Of a stretch of 63,201 bases of DNA, positions 25,295 through 34,576 are shown one piece after another. Origin of the DNA: Clostridia bacterium (GTDB lineage Bacteria; Bacillota; Clostridia; Christensenellales; Aristaeellaceae); NCBI GenBank assembly GCA_017465155.1, contig JAFTWV010000001.1:1-63201 (forward strand). Reading direction: 5' to 3'. Made by a program: the position numbers and the translations under genes. Position 1 is the stretch's first letter. The number at the start of each line of letters is the position of its first letter. Under the pieces are notes generated by a model. The model was not told where the DNA came from, ran no database searches, and saw nothing but the letters and a program-made list of their open reading frames with translations.

Positions 25295-27211
25295 ATGCAA
25301 AAGGCAAAGCCCTCCTGGCGCTCGCCGGGGATGATCTGGAAGGTATTCGGCACGGCGTTCTTCGTGTACCTGTTCTTTGGCTTCATGCTGCTGCCCTGCC
25401 TGAATACCCTTGCCCAGATCTTCACAACCAGGGATGCAGCGGGCAATATCGACCCGCTGGCGGTCATCAGGTTCTTCCTTGCGGGCAATATGCCCCGGTT
25501 TTTGTGGAATTCTCTGAAGCTGGCGCTGTGCCTGGTCGTCACGGTGAATGTGGTGGGCATATCGATTGTGCTGCTGACAGAGTACTTCGACATCAAGGGT
25601 GCGAAGGTGCTGCGGATCGGCTACATGACCACGCTGGTGTATTCCGGTGTGGCGCTGGTGACGGGCTACCTGTTTCTCTACGATTCCGACGGCATCCTGA
25701 CCACATGGCTCAAGGGAATATTTCCGGACATGAACCCCAGCTGGTTCACCGGCTTCAACGCGGTGCTGTTCACGATGACCTTCGCCTGTACGTCGAATCA
25801 CTGCCTCTTCCTGCGCAACGCGATCCGCGGGATTGATTACAACACCGTCGAAGCGGCGCGCAACATGGGCGCAAAGCCCTTCAAGGTGCTGCTGAAGGTT
25901 GTGTTCCCCACGCTGATTCCGACGCTGTTCTCCCTGACGGTCATGACCTTTATCACGGGTCTGTGCGCCATGTCTGCGCCGACGCTGCTGGGCTATGACT
26001 CCATCAACCCGGAGATTGTCCGTCTGGCTGGCTCCTCTGTGGCAGATGAGGCCTTCCCCCAGGCCCGCGCAGCGCTGTTGTCGGTGATTCTGGCGCTGTT
26101 TACCATCATTCTGCTGAACATCCTCACTGCCTACGAGCGCAAGGGGCATTACCTGTCTGTCAGCAAGACAAAGGCCAAGCTGGTCAAACAGAAGATCACC
26201 AACCCTGTGGCGAATGCGCTGGCGCACATCTATGCGTATGTGCTGTTTGTAATCTACATGACGCCGGTGGTGATGATCGTCCTCTTTGCGTTCCAGAACT
26301 ATCCTGCCATCCGTTCCAAGACGCTGAGCTTTGATCAGTTCACACTGATCAACTTCTTCGGTCAGCAGGACTATGAGTTCCTGACCAACAGAGGCAAGCT
26401 TCGTACGCGTGTGGGCTCCATTTCCGGCCTGTTCTCCAATGCGGATACGGTGGGCAGCATCCGGCTGAGCTTTGTGCTTTCCGCGATTGCAGCGGCGCTG
26501 GCCTGCGTGATTGTGGTAGTGGCGGTCAACTATATCTTCCGCAACAAGGGCAAGAAGCGCGCTACCGTACTGGAATACAGCCTGCTCTTCCCGTGGCTGC
26601 TGCCTACGATCCTCATCTGCTATTCCTACCGTACCTACTTCAACACCGATACCGTCTGGTATGTGTTCAACACGAACCTGTATTACCGGGAGAATGTGCA
26701 GTTTCTGATCATCATGGCCTACACGGTGGTCAAGCTGCCCTTTGCGCTGAGGATGATCAAGGCAGCCTTCTACGCCATTGATGAGGAGTTGGAGGATGCG
26801 GCCCGTAATCTGGGCGCGAGCAGCCTTGTCTCCTTCCTGAGGGTGAAGCTGCCGATTGTGCTGCCCAGCGTGCTGGCGGTGTTCGCGCTCAACTTCAATG
26901 CGCTCTTCACGGAGTATGACATGTCTGCAACCTTCCATTCCAGCTACGGCAAGTCCTATGCCATGGTCATCCAGAACATGTGCTTTGAGGAAGGCCGCGA
27001 TGGTTACAATGTCAACGCTTCCGGACGTCGCTGCGCATCGACGGTGTTCATCATGGTCATATCGGCCTTGATTCTGTATCTGGTGTACGGCGTGGGCGCG
27101 CGCGACCTTGGCGAGCGCCTGGAAGCCCGTGCAAAGTGGAAACGGAGATTTGCCGCATGGCGCGGAAAGCTCCCCGGCGGCAAGCCCGCAGACAAGGCCA
27201 ACGCCGCATAA
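25295..27211 (+). CDS. ABC transporter permease, two permease domains fused
   Basis: 638 residues with roughly 12 membrane helices in two halves. Each half carries an EAA-type loop that contacts the ATPase: EAARNMGAKPFKVLLKVVFP (first half) and EDAARNLGASSLVSFLRVKL (second half). Fused permeases of this kind are typical of FbpB-like iron(III) and phosphonate importers. ATG has AGGAGG at 9 nt. The C-terminal tail is basic and cytoplasmic. With the binding protein and ATPase it completes one importer. Confidence 0.92.
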   Translation: MQKAKPSWRSPGMIWKVFGTAFFVYLFFGFMLLPCLNTLAQIFTTRDAAGNIDPLAVIRFFLAGNMPRFLWNSLKLALCLVVTVNVVGISIVLLTEYFDIKGAKVLRIGYMTTLVYSGVALVTGYLFLYDSDGILTTWLKGIFPDMNPSWFTGFNAVLFTMTFACTSNHCLFLRNAIRGIDYNTVEAARNMGAKPFKVLLKVVFPTLIPTLFSLTVMTFITGLCAMSAPTLLGYDSINPEIVRLAGSSVADEAFPQARAALLSVILALFTIILLNILTAYERKGHYLSVSKTKAKLVKQKITNPVANALAHIYAYVLFVIYMTPVVMIVLFAFQNYPAIRSKTLSFDQFTLINFFGQQDYEFLTNRGKLRTRVGSISGLFSNADTVGSIRLSFVLSAIAAALACVIVVVAVNYIFRNKGKKRATVLEYSLLFPWLLPTILICYSYRTYFNTDTVWYVFNTNLYYRENVQFLIIMAYTVVKLPFALRMIKAAFYAIDEELEDAARNLGASSLVSFLRVKLPIVLPSVLAVFALNFNALFTEYDMSATFHSSYGKSYAMVIQNMCFEEGRDGYNVNASGRRCASTVFIMVISALILYLVYGVGARDLGERLEARAKWKRRFAAWRGKLPGGKPADKANAA

Positions 27212-27234
27212 CGGCTTCACAGAAGAGGTGAAAA

Positions 27235-27267
27235 AACTCCCCCGCAGTCGCTGGCTGCGGGGGAGTT
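27235..27267 (-). terminator. Terminator, mainly for the minus-strand giant gene
   Basis: A perfect 13-bp stem (AACTCCCCCGCAG with CTGCGGGGGAGTT). On the minus strand it is followed by a run of T, which fits termination of the gene ending at 27282; it may also stop the ABC operon arriving from the other side. Confidence 0.85.
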
Positions 27268-27281
27268 CTGCGTCAGGTCGT

Positions 27282-30200
27282 TTACTCGAAGCGCACCTTG
27301 AACTGGAGGCTGTCGTTGTAGAGGTCGGAGTAGTAATCCTTGATGAACTTGATGTAGATGGTATGCTCTGTGTCATCCGGGACAGGAATGATGATCGTCT
27401 GTACGCTGCTGGAACTGATGTTGCGGAAGGTCTTGAACAGCTTGCTGCTGTTGTCAGCGCTGGAAGAAAGGGCCAGAGACGTATCCAGTTTGGATACCAT
27501 GCCGTAGTCGTCGCCAGATTCTGCATAGTTGATGCAGTCAAGGTAGATGTAGCCTGTGGTGGAGGTGAAGGTGAGCTTACACATCGCGTAAGAGTTGCTC
27601 TTCCCCCTGTTCTGGCTGACATAGTATCCGTTGTTCAGCTTGAAACCGTAGGTGTATCCAGTGCTGCTGACAGTGTAGGTGCTTTGTACAGCATCCAGCT
27701 CGCTCAGCATGGGAATGCGCTTGCCTTCAGCATAGGGCTTGTCGAAGGTGACGGCCTTACCGCTGCTGTTATAGAGCTTGTAGCCGCTGTTCGGTGCAGT
27801 GATCAGATCATACAGCGCGCGGTTCAGTGCCAGCTTCATGCCGGGACGGACGCCGTAGGAAGATGTTTTGCTTCCGTATTCATTCATATACGTGCTGCCG
27901 CTGGCGTACGTGACGTAATAACTTGAGTAGTTATTCGTGGAGGTCCAGACGTAGTCAACGCCTGAAACTCTGCGGTCGTTCTCGGTTGGCAGATACTTTT
28001 CTACCTCCGACTTGCTCATGATCCAGATCGTCGCCAGATCGCGCTCTTCAGCCGTAAAGAGATTGAAGGGGGCGGTTTTCATCCAGGAGGAGACTGTCGT
28101 GGCATTCGTTCGGCTGGACGTCATGGGGAGCTTCGCCAGCGACTTTTCAGAGACGAGGATCATCTTGCCGGACTCCGCGCCTACACGCGTCCACGTGAGT
28201 GCACTGCCGTCCTGACGGCCGAAGGTGATCTTCGTGATGTAGCGCATCTTCTGGAGGAATGCGGACATGTTCAGGTCGTCCACGTATGCCGGATCGATCT
28301 TGGCCAGCGTGTAGTACAGCTGATCTGCTTCGCTGTACTTGCCGCTGTCCAGCAGCTTGTCAGCCTTGTCATGGAGACTCTTGGCCAGGGCCTGCACCTT
28401 GGCAGCGGCGTCCTTGTAATCTCCGGCAAAGCCATATGCAAGGTATGCGTTCTGCTCGTCCGGCAGCATCTCGTAGTACTGGCCGATGCGGTGGAGGCAG
28501 TCGGACACGTCCTCGTAGCCTGCAAGGGTCTTGAAGGCATTCATGGCGTAGAGGTAATCCTGCGTGGAGAAGAAGTACTGGCCGATCTTGTAGAGCTGGC
28601 TGTGCGCGTCGGAGTAGCCGTCGGCGATTTCGTACCACTCTACGGCCTCGGTGTACTTGTTGGCAAGGTACAGCTCCTGACCCAGTGTGTGGGCGTGGAT
28701 CCGGACCTGCTGCTTGGCGTCGGCGATGTTCTGCGCAAGGACGTACTCATCGTAGGCCTGCCGTACCTTGCCTTGCGTATCCAGCGCTTTGGCCTTCATG
28801 TAATGGGCGGCCTGCGCGCGGAGGACGCTGTCGCTGTAATCGCCCAGAGCTTCGAAGCCGGTGATGGCCTTGTCGTACTGGCCATCCTGCAGGTACACGT
28901 CGTACTGGGCATAGCGGGCCTGCAGCCAGCGGGTCTCGCTGTCACGGTATTTTGCGCTCTTCAGGGTGGCAAACTGCTCGATGGCTGCAGCGTATTTCCC
29001 AGCGTTGTATTCGCGTTCGCCGATGGCATAGCGGCATTCGTTGACGCGGGTCTTGCTCTGGGAATAGCTGTTCAGGGCCAGATACATGGTCAGAGCATCC
29101 TCATAGCGCTGTTCGGAGAAGGCCTTTGCAGCGGCGCGGTAATCTGCTTCCTTGGCCATGGCCGCGCTGTCGGAGTATTGGCCCAGCGCGAGGAAGCGAT
29201 TCTTTGCGGAGGTAAAGTTACCCTTTTCGAGTTCCTCCTTTGCTGCAGCGTATTTGCAGATTTTCGCGCGCTCCTCCGTATTGGAGAAGCCGTTCATGCT
29301 GGCGAAAACCTCCGCAGCCCTGTCGTACTGTCCTCCTTCATACAGCTGCTCACCGTAGGCATAGGTGTCCATGGTCAGGCTCATGCCGCTGTCCTTGTAG
29401 GAGCCAAGCAGCGTGTAAGCGGAGACAGACACATCGTAGCGCTTCTGAGCGGAGGCCTTCTGCGCCAGGAGGTAGAGCTGCTCGCGGGCGTCCGCGTATT
29501 CCACGTCGCCCTGGAAAACCGTCAGCGCTTCCGCCAGCTTGCCGGATGCGGCGAGCTCCACGCCCATGCGGTAATTTTGCTGACGGCTGTCGCTGTAATC
29601 ACCCAGTGCCAGCCATACACTGCTGGCTTCGGCGTACTGGCCTGCCTGCTTCTGGGTCAGCGCATGCTGATAGCGGGCGTTCTGCGCGCTGGGGAGGTCG
29701 CCAAGGCTGTCGTACACGGCGGCGGCTTCGAGGAAATCCGAACGGGCGTAAAGCGCCGCGGCCTTGTCAACGCCAACCTCCAGCAGCTTTTCGGCCACGT
29801 TGGGATAGCTGCCGAGGGAGGCGTACAGGTCATAGGCCTCGTCATAGCGGCCCTCGGCCTGCAGTGCCTCGGCCTGCGAGAACAGGGAAGCGTAGTCGGC
29901 AGTATGGGTATGGTATTCCTGCGGCAGTGTGATGTAGATGGCGTACGCATCGGCATACTGGCCTTTTGAGAAGGCCTCATCTGCCTGCACGCGCTTGATG
30001 AGCGTCGCGGAATCCTTGTAGGAGGAAATCACGGTCAGGAGCGCGGAGGAAGCCTTGTAGCTGCCGGCATCTGCCAGATGGACAGCCTGCTGATACTTCG
30101 TTTCGGTCACCTGCGCGGCTGCGTCGGAGTATTTGCCCAGCGCGGAGAAGGCGGCGGCTGCGTCGTCGTACTTGCCTTCGGTTCGCTGGACTTCAGCGCT

Positions 30201-33200
30201 GGCGTAGAGGGCTGCGTAATCATCCGCGTGGGTGTGGTAGGCAGCGTCAAGGGTTGCGTACAGGTCGTAGGCGGCGCTGTACTGCCCCTTGGCAAAGAAT
30301 GCATCGGCGTTGTTGCGGACGATGAGGGATGTGCTGTCCTTGTAATCACTGATGCCCTTGAGGAGGGTATTGGCGTCGGAGTACTCGCCCTTTGCCGCAA
30401 GAGAAGCGGCCTGCTGATACTTCGTTTCGGTCACCTGCGCGGCTGCGTCGGAGTATTTGCCCAGCGCGGAGAAGGCGGCGGCTGCGTCGTCGTACTTGCC
30501 TTCGGTCCGCTGGACTTCAGCGTTGGCGTAGAGGGCTGCGTAATCATCCGCGTGGGTGTGGTAGGCAGCGTCAAGGGTTGCGTACAGATCGTAGGCGGCG
30601 CTGTACTGCCCCTTGGCAAAGAATGCATCGGCGTTGTTGCGGATGATGAGGGAGGCGCTGTCCTTGTAGGTCGTGATGGCGGAAAGCGTCAGGTTTGACT
30701 CGGTGTATTTACCGGCAGCGGCCAGCGACAGGGCATGCTGATACTGCATCTCGACAGCCTGTGCGGCAGCATCAGAGTAGCCGCCCAGCGCTGCAAAGCC
30801 TGCGGCAGCATCGGCATAAGCGCCTGCGTCGCGCTGCTGTCCGGCCTGCGCGTAAAGCGCGGTGTAGTCGTCGGCATGGGTGTGATAGGCCGCATCAAGC
30901 TGGCTGTACACGGCATAGGCCTCGCCGTATTCACCCTTTGCGAAAAGTGCGTCGGCGTTAAGCTGCAGGCGCAGGGCCTGGCTGTCACGGTACGTGCCCA
31001 GCGCGGCGTAGAGTGCGGCAGCGTCGGCGGTTTTGCCCGCAGCAGCCAGCGCGGCGGCCTTGCGATAGCGGCACTCGGAGACCATTTCCTGCGCCTTGCT
31101 GTAATCGCCGAGGGAACGGAAGAGCGCTTCGGCAGTATCGAATTCACCGGACTCAAGCAAGGTGTTGGCCTGCTGATATTCCGCGGCGTACTTGCCGTCG
31201 TAGGCCTGTTGAATGCGGGCGACGCTGTCGGAATAGCTGCCCAGCGCGGTGAAGGCAGAGATGGCTTCGTCGTAACCGGCGTTCTCCAGAAGCGCTGCGG
31301 CGCTGTCGTACATGGTCTGGTACTCCGCGTCGTGAGAATGGTACGGCGCGTCCAGCTGCGCATAGAGGCTCCATGCAGCAGCGTACTGTCCCTGATCGAA
31401 GAGTGCATCGGCATTGAGCTGGGCGGATAGAGAATCGCTGTCCTTGTAGCCGCGGAGACCGCCGGACAGGAGTGCGGCAGCGTTGGTGCGGTCATTTGCG
31501 GCAATCAGGGACAGGGCATAGCGATAGGTGGTTTCCTGAAGCATCGTCTGAGCGTCGCCGTATTTGCCCAGCGCCTCGAAGCCGCGGTATGCGGCCTCAT
31601 AGTCGCCGTCCTCCAGGGCCTTCAGGGCCGTCTTGTAGGGCACGACGTCGAAATAGAGATCCTTACCGGTCTTGTCGATGATCAGCCAGCCGGTTTCGTT
31701 CATCCGCACGGCGGCAAGCCCGTCTGCGAAGGCGGTTACTTCGTCATAAATGGCAGGGATGACCATCTCGCCGGAGGTGTTGATGAAGCCGTACTTCTTG
31801 CCGGACTTCACGCTGGCCAGACCGTCGTGGAAATTGCCGGCTTCCTCCCAGACTGCCTTGATAACGACCTCGCCGGAGGTGTTGATGAAGCCGTATTTCT
31901 TGCCGGACTTCACGCGGTACAGGCCTTCCTGGAAGCTGTAAATGCTGTCCCAGCAGATCTCGCCCATCAATTCGCCGGAGGTATTGACAAGGCCATAGGC
32001 TTTGCCGTTGCTGAGCTGCATCAGGCCGTTGGCGTCGAAGACCGGCTCCAGAACGGTGCTGGAACTAAGCCTGCGGCCGGTCGTGCTGCTGCCCAGAATC
32101 GTGTAGTCAGGGGGAAGCACCATCTGTCCCTGACGGTTCATCAGACCCAGGTGATTGTCCCGGGACAGCACCGTGCATATCTCGCCGGAGAAGACGCTGA
32201 TCTGCGCATACTGGCAGGGGATGATCTCCTGGCCTGTCACGTCGATATAGCCCCAGCCGCGCTCCGTGCGAACACGGCACATTCCCTGCGCATCAAAGGA
32301 GAAGGCGTCCAGATAGATGCAGGGGATTACGAGCTGTCCCTGCAGGTTGATATAGCCGTAGCCGCCATCCTTCTCCACGCGGGCCAGACCGAAGCTGTTG
32401 AAGGTGCTGATCTGATCCCAATAGGGTGCGGAGGCGAGGTTCTCATGGACGTTCAGCAGGCCGTAGAGATCATCCAGCCGGATGGAGGCGAGGCCTGCGC
32501 CAAGGCTGCGCAGGGCGGAGAAATCGCTGACCGACAGCACGCGGGCCTTTTCAGCGCTGTCACTGAAATCTCCCAGCGCAAGGAAGCCGTGCAGCGCCGA
32601 AGAGTAGCTGCCGTATTCCGCATTTTCAAGTGCGACGGCATAGTCGCGCAGCTGGCGGATCGCGCTGGCACGGGCGGCGCTGTCCTTGTAGGCGCCAAGG
32701 GCGGTGAAGCCGTCGTAGGCGGTGATGTAGCTGCTGGCAGCTTCAGCGCTGTCGGCGGCCTGATAGGCGGTCTCACAGATGTGGAGGCGAATGCGTTCTG
32801 CCTGTGCAGCACTGTCGCTGAAGTCGCCCAGCGCCAGGAAAGCGTCCATGGCGTCCTGCAGCCGACCGTCCTGCTCACAGGCCAGCGCAGCGTCATAGGC
32901 AGCTTGCAGCCCGGCTGTGCGTGCCTGATCTGCCCGCGCGGCGCTGTCAAGATAGTCGCCCAGCGCCAGGAAAGCCTCCGCGGCAGCGGAATAGCTGCCC
33001 TGCACATAAAGCTTCTCTGCCCTGGCATAGGCTGCAGACAGCTCTGCTTCCTGATCGGCGGCGCGGGCTGCTGCTGCCTGCTGGACGCTGTCAAGGTAAT
33101 TGCCCAGCAGATCGAAGCATACTGCAGCCAACTGGTATTCCTGATTGGCCAGATACTCCTTTGCCCGGGCATAGTCACGGGCGTTGGCCTTTTCGGTCAT

Positions 33201-33611
33201 CTCGGCGGCCTTTTCCGCCGCATCCCTGTACAGGGAGATGCTGAAAAACAGCTCGCGTGCCTTCTCGTAGTTGCCGCAGGCGTCCTCATGGCAGGCGGCG
33301 TAATACACCGCCTGCAGGCTGCTGTCACCCAGATCGCCCAGGGTCAGCAGGTTGGCGGAGGCCACGCTGTAGCTGCCCTCCTCGCCGGCAGCCATGGCAC
33401 GGCAGTAAACAGCATAGCGCGGTGCGTCCATGTAGGTGCCCAGCGCCGTGAAGGACATGGCAGCCTCGGTGTACTGTCCGTCCTTCATCAGGGACAGGGC
33501 CTGCTCATAGGCAATGACATTCCTGCCGACGAAGGCTCCTGCACCGATCAGCGCAAGGATCAGGATCAGCACAATGGCACAAACAATGCCGCTGATTCTC
33601 TTCTTTTCCAT
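27282..33611 (-). CDS. Giant membrane-anchored TPR-like/WG-repeat protein with C-terminal DUF6273-like domain
   Basis: 2109 residues. ATG at 33611 has GAAGGAG at 8 nt. Residues 1-8 are basic, 9-31 form one transmembrane anchor (GIVCAIVLILILALIGAGAF), and the rest is probably outside the cell. Residues about 32-375 and 655-1790 are dozens of short helical repeats with a G-x-Y-x-x-A-x-x-x-F-x-x-L-G-x-Y-x-D-S core, resembling TPR/Sel1 units. Residues about 377-655 contain WG-type beta repeats (YGYINLQGQLVIP, YGFINTSGEVVIK). About 1795-1935 is DUF6273-like (ILVSEKSL, VWTSTNN, SYGVRPGMKLAL). The last 170 residues look beta-rich and are unrecognised. No sorting motif. Function unknown; a surface scaffold or sensor is a guess. 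Confidence 0.85.
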   Translation of the reverse strand: MEKKRISGIVCAIVLILILALIGAGAFVGRNVIAYEQALSLMKDGQYTEAAMSFTALGTYMDAPRYAVYCRAMAAGEEGSYSVASANLLTLGDLGDSSLQAVYYAACHEDACGNYEKARELFFSISLYRDAAEKAAEMTEKANARDYARAKEYLANQEYQLAAVCFDLLGNYLDSVQQAAAARAADQEAELSAAYARAEKLYVQGSYSAAAEAFLALGDYLDSAARADQARTAGLQAAYDAALACEQDGRLQDAMDAFLALGDFSDSAAQAERIRLHICETAYQAADSAEAASSYITAYDGFTALGAYKDSAARASAIRQLRDYAVALENAEYGSYSSALHGFLALGDFSDSAEKARVLSVSDFSALRSLGAGLASIRLDDLYGLLNVHENLASAPYWDQISTFNSFGLARVEKDGGYGYINLQGQLVIPCIYLDAFSFDAQGMCRVRTERGWGYIDVTGQEIIPCQYAQISVFSGEICTVLSRDNHLGLMNRQGQMVLPPDYTILGSSTTGRRLSSSTVLEPVFDANGLMQLSNGKAYGLVNTSGELMGEICWDSIYSFQEGLYRVKSGKKYGFINTSGEVVIKAVWEEAGNFHDGLASVKSGKKYGFINTSGEMVIPAIYDEVTAFADGLAAVRMNETGWLIIDKTGKDLYFDVVPYKTALKALEDGDYEAAYRGFEALGKYGDAQTMLQETTYRYALSLIAANDRTNAAALLSGGLRGYKDSDSLSAQLNADALFDQGQYAAAWSLYAQLDAPYHSHDAEYQTMYDSAAALLENAGYDEAISAFTALGSYSDSVARIQQAYDGKYAAEYQQANTLLESGEFDTAEALFRSLGDYSKAQEMVSECRYRKAAALAAAGKTADAAALYAALGTYRDSQALRLQLNADALFAKGEYGEAYAVYSQLDAAYHTHADDYTALYAQAGQQRDAGAYADAAAGFAALGGYSDAAAQAVEMQYQHALSLAAAGKYTESNLTLSAITTYKDSASLIIRNNADAFFAKGQYSAAYDLYATLDAAYHTHADDYAALYANAEVQRTEGKYDDAAAAFSALGKYSDAAAQVTETKYQQAASLAAKGEYSDANTLLKGISDYKDSTSLIVRNNADAFFAKGQYSAAYDLYATLDAAYHTHADDYAALYASAEVQRTEGKYDDAAAAFSALGKYSDAAAQVTETKYQQAVHLADAGSYKASSALLTVISSYKDSATLIKRVQADEAFSKGQYADAYAIYITLPQEYHTHTADYASLFSQAEALQAEGRYDEAYDLYASLGSYPNVAEKLLEVGVDKAAALYARSDFLEAAAVYDSLGDLPSAQNARYQHALTQKQAGQYAEASSVWLALGDYSDSRQQNYRMGVELAASGKLAEALTVFQGDVEYADAREQLYLLAQKASAQKRYDVSVSAYTLLGSYKDSGMSLTMDTYAYGEQLYEGGQYDRAAEVFASMNGFSNTEERAKICKYAAAKEELEKGNFTSAKNRFLALGQYSDSAAMAKEADYRAAAKAFSEQRYEDALTMYLALNSYSQSKTRVNECRYAIGEREYNAGKYAAAIEQFATLKSAKYRDSETRWLQARYAQYDVYLQDGQYDKAITGFEALGDYSDSVLRAQAAHYMKAKALDTQGKVRQAYDEYVLAQNIADAKQQVRIHAHTLGQELYLANKYTEAVEWYEIADGYSDAHSQLYKIGQYFFSTQDYLYAMNAFKTLAGYEDVSDCLHRIGQYYEMLPDEQNAYLAYGFAGDYKDAAAKVQALAKSLHDKADKLLDSGKYSEADQLYYTLAKIDPAYVDDLNMSAFLQKMRYITKITFGRQDGSALTWTRVGAESGKMILVSEKSLAKLPMTSSRTNATTVSSWMKTAPFNLFTAEERDLATIWIMSKSEVEKYLPTENDRRVSGVDYVWTSTNNYSSYYVTYASGSTYMNEYGSKTSSYGVRPGMKLALNRALYDLITAPNSGYKLYNSSGKAVTFDKPYAEGKRIPMLSELDAVQSTYTVSSTGYTYGFKLNNGYYVSQNRGKSNSYAMCKLTFTSTTGYIYLDCINYAESGDDYGMVSKLDTSLALSSSADNSSKLFKTFRNISSSSVQTIIIPVPDDTEHTIYIKFIKDYYSDLYNDSLQFKVRFE
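30091..30738 (-). repeat. 324-bp tandem duplication inside the giant gene
   Basis: The block starting TGATACTTCG at 30091 recurs at 30415, an exact 324-bp (108-codon) period, with very high identity for at least the first 230 bp. It encodes two copies of a helical segment containing AAYHTHADDYAALYA. Confidence 0.85.
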
Positions 33612-33672
33612 GTCGAAAGCTCCTTCTGCATGTAGTGTGTCGTTTTCTTTTGTACAAACAAAAACTGATTCT

Positions 33673-33701
33673 ATTATACAGCAGAAAGACGGCTTCGGCA
33701 A
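33673..33701 (-). promoter_or_regulatory. Promoter for the giant repeat-protein gene
   Basis: On the minus strand TTGCCG, 17-bp spacer, perfect TATAAT, about 60 bp before the ATG at 33611. Confidence 0.75.
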
Positions 33702-33739
33702 TGTTTTTGCTGCTGTCCGGGCAGAAAATCACCGTGCGG

Positions 33740-33768
33740 TTTACAGTAAGCGTGTGCCGTGGTATAAT
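33740..33768 (+). promoter_or_regulatory. Promoter for the unknown protein at 33827
   Basis: TTTACA, 17-bp spacer, perfect TATAAT, divergent from the giant gene's promoter. It fixes the coding start downstream of about 33775. Confidence 0.8.
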
Positions 33769-33826
33769 GACGAAAGCATATCCCGGCTGCAAGAGTCGGA
33801 GGCAGATGAACGGAGTGGATATCGGA

Positions 33827-34480
33827 ATGAAACATCCTGTGTGCCGGAATCACTGGCGCGGCCGTCTGGATACGGACGATATGGCGCAGGTGCAGTCCCT
33901 GGTGGCGCAGTGCGAGGAAAATGCACGCATGCTGATTGCGCAGGGTCGCCTGATGACCGCCGCGCTGTATTACCATGGAAGTCAGCTCTTTCTGTACTAT
34001 GAGGCGCTGGAGGAGGAGCTGACGCCGGAAAGCTTCATGGCGCCGCTGCATCCTCTGCTGGCACAGTGGCCGCAGAAGGAGGAAACGCGCGACTGGGCGA
34101 GGATGTACAACATCTACTGGCATGATGAACCCCGCAGCATTGCCGACTGGCAGCGTCCGACGCCGCCGGAAAAGCGCCGCGGCCGCATCGCATATCTGAA
34201 GCACGAGAGCATGTGGCGCTATGTGTATCATCATTACGCCATCGTGGAGGAGGGGCTGCTGCAGGGAGACAGGTATCAGTCCATTGCCATGCATGAGGAT
34301 GTGCTGTTCAGCTACTTTGAGGAGCCCAGGACCTTCCGGAACATCCGCCGCGTGCCGCAGGGAGAATCTCAGGCGCTGCAGGCGTGGCTTGACGTGGATC
34401 CGGAGTCCCACTTCATTCCGCTGCCGGGCAGCAATGGGGCGAATTTCTTGCTTCTGCCGCACTATTTCGCGATCGGGTGA
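33827..34480 (+). CDS. Hypothetical cytoplasmic protein
   Basis: 217 residues, family not recognised. It has no signal peptide or membrane helix and is rich in aromatic and acidic residues (LYYHGSQLFLYYEALEEEL, WRYVYHHYAIVEEGLL, FLLLPHYFAIG). The ATG at 33827 is chosen because both it and the alternative at 33806 follow the promoter and the protein then starts MKHPVCRNHW; neither has a clearly better ribosome site. It is divergent from the giant repeat protein, with promoters 40 bp apart, so the two may share regulation. Confidence 0.65.
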   Translation: MKHPVCRNHWRGRLDTDDMAQVQSLVAQCEENARMLIAQGRLMTAALYYHGSQLFLYYEALEEELTPESFMAPLHPLLAQWPQKEETRDWARMYNIYWHDEPRSIADWQRPTPPEKRRGRIAYLKHESMWRYVYHHYAIVEEGLLQGDRYQSIAMHEDVLFSYFEEPRTFRNIRRVPQGESQALQAWLDVDPESHFIPLPGSNGANFLLLPHYFAIG

Positions 34481-34508
34481 AAGAAAGAGGTTCTTCAGTG
34501 CATACAAA

Positions 34509-34556
34509 GTGCCGGTCTGTTCCTGGAGCCATGTGACTCCGGGGATAGACCGGCAT
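34509..34556 (+). terminator. Terminator between convergent genes
   Basis: TGCCGGTCT pairs with AGACCGGCA, with an inner GGAG/CTCC step, between the plus-strand stop at 34480 and the minus-strand stop at 34577. Confidence 0.75.
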
Positions 34557-34576
34557 TGCTTTGCGGATTGGGATGG

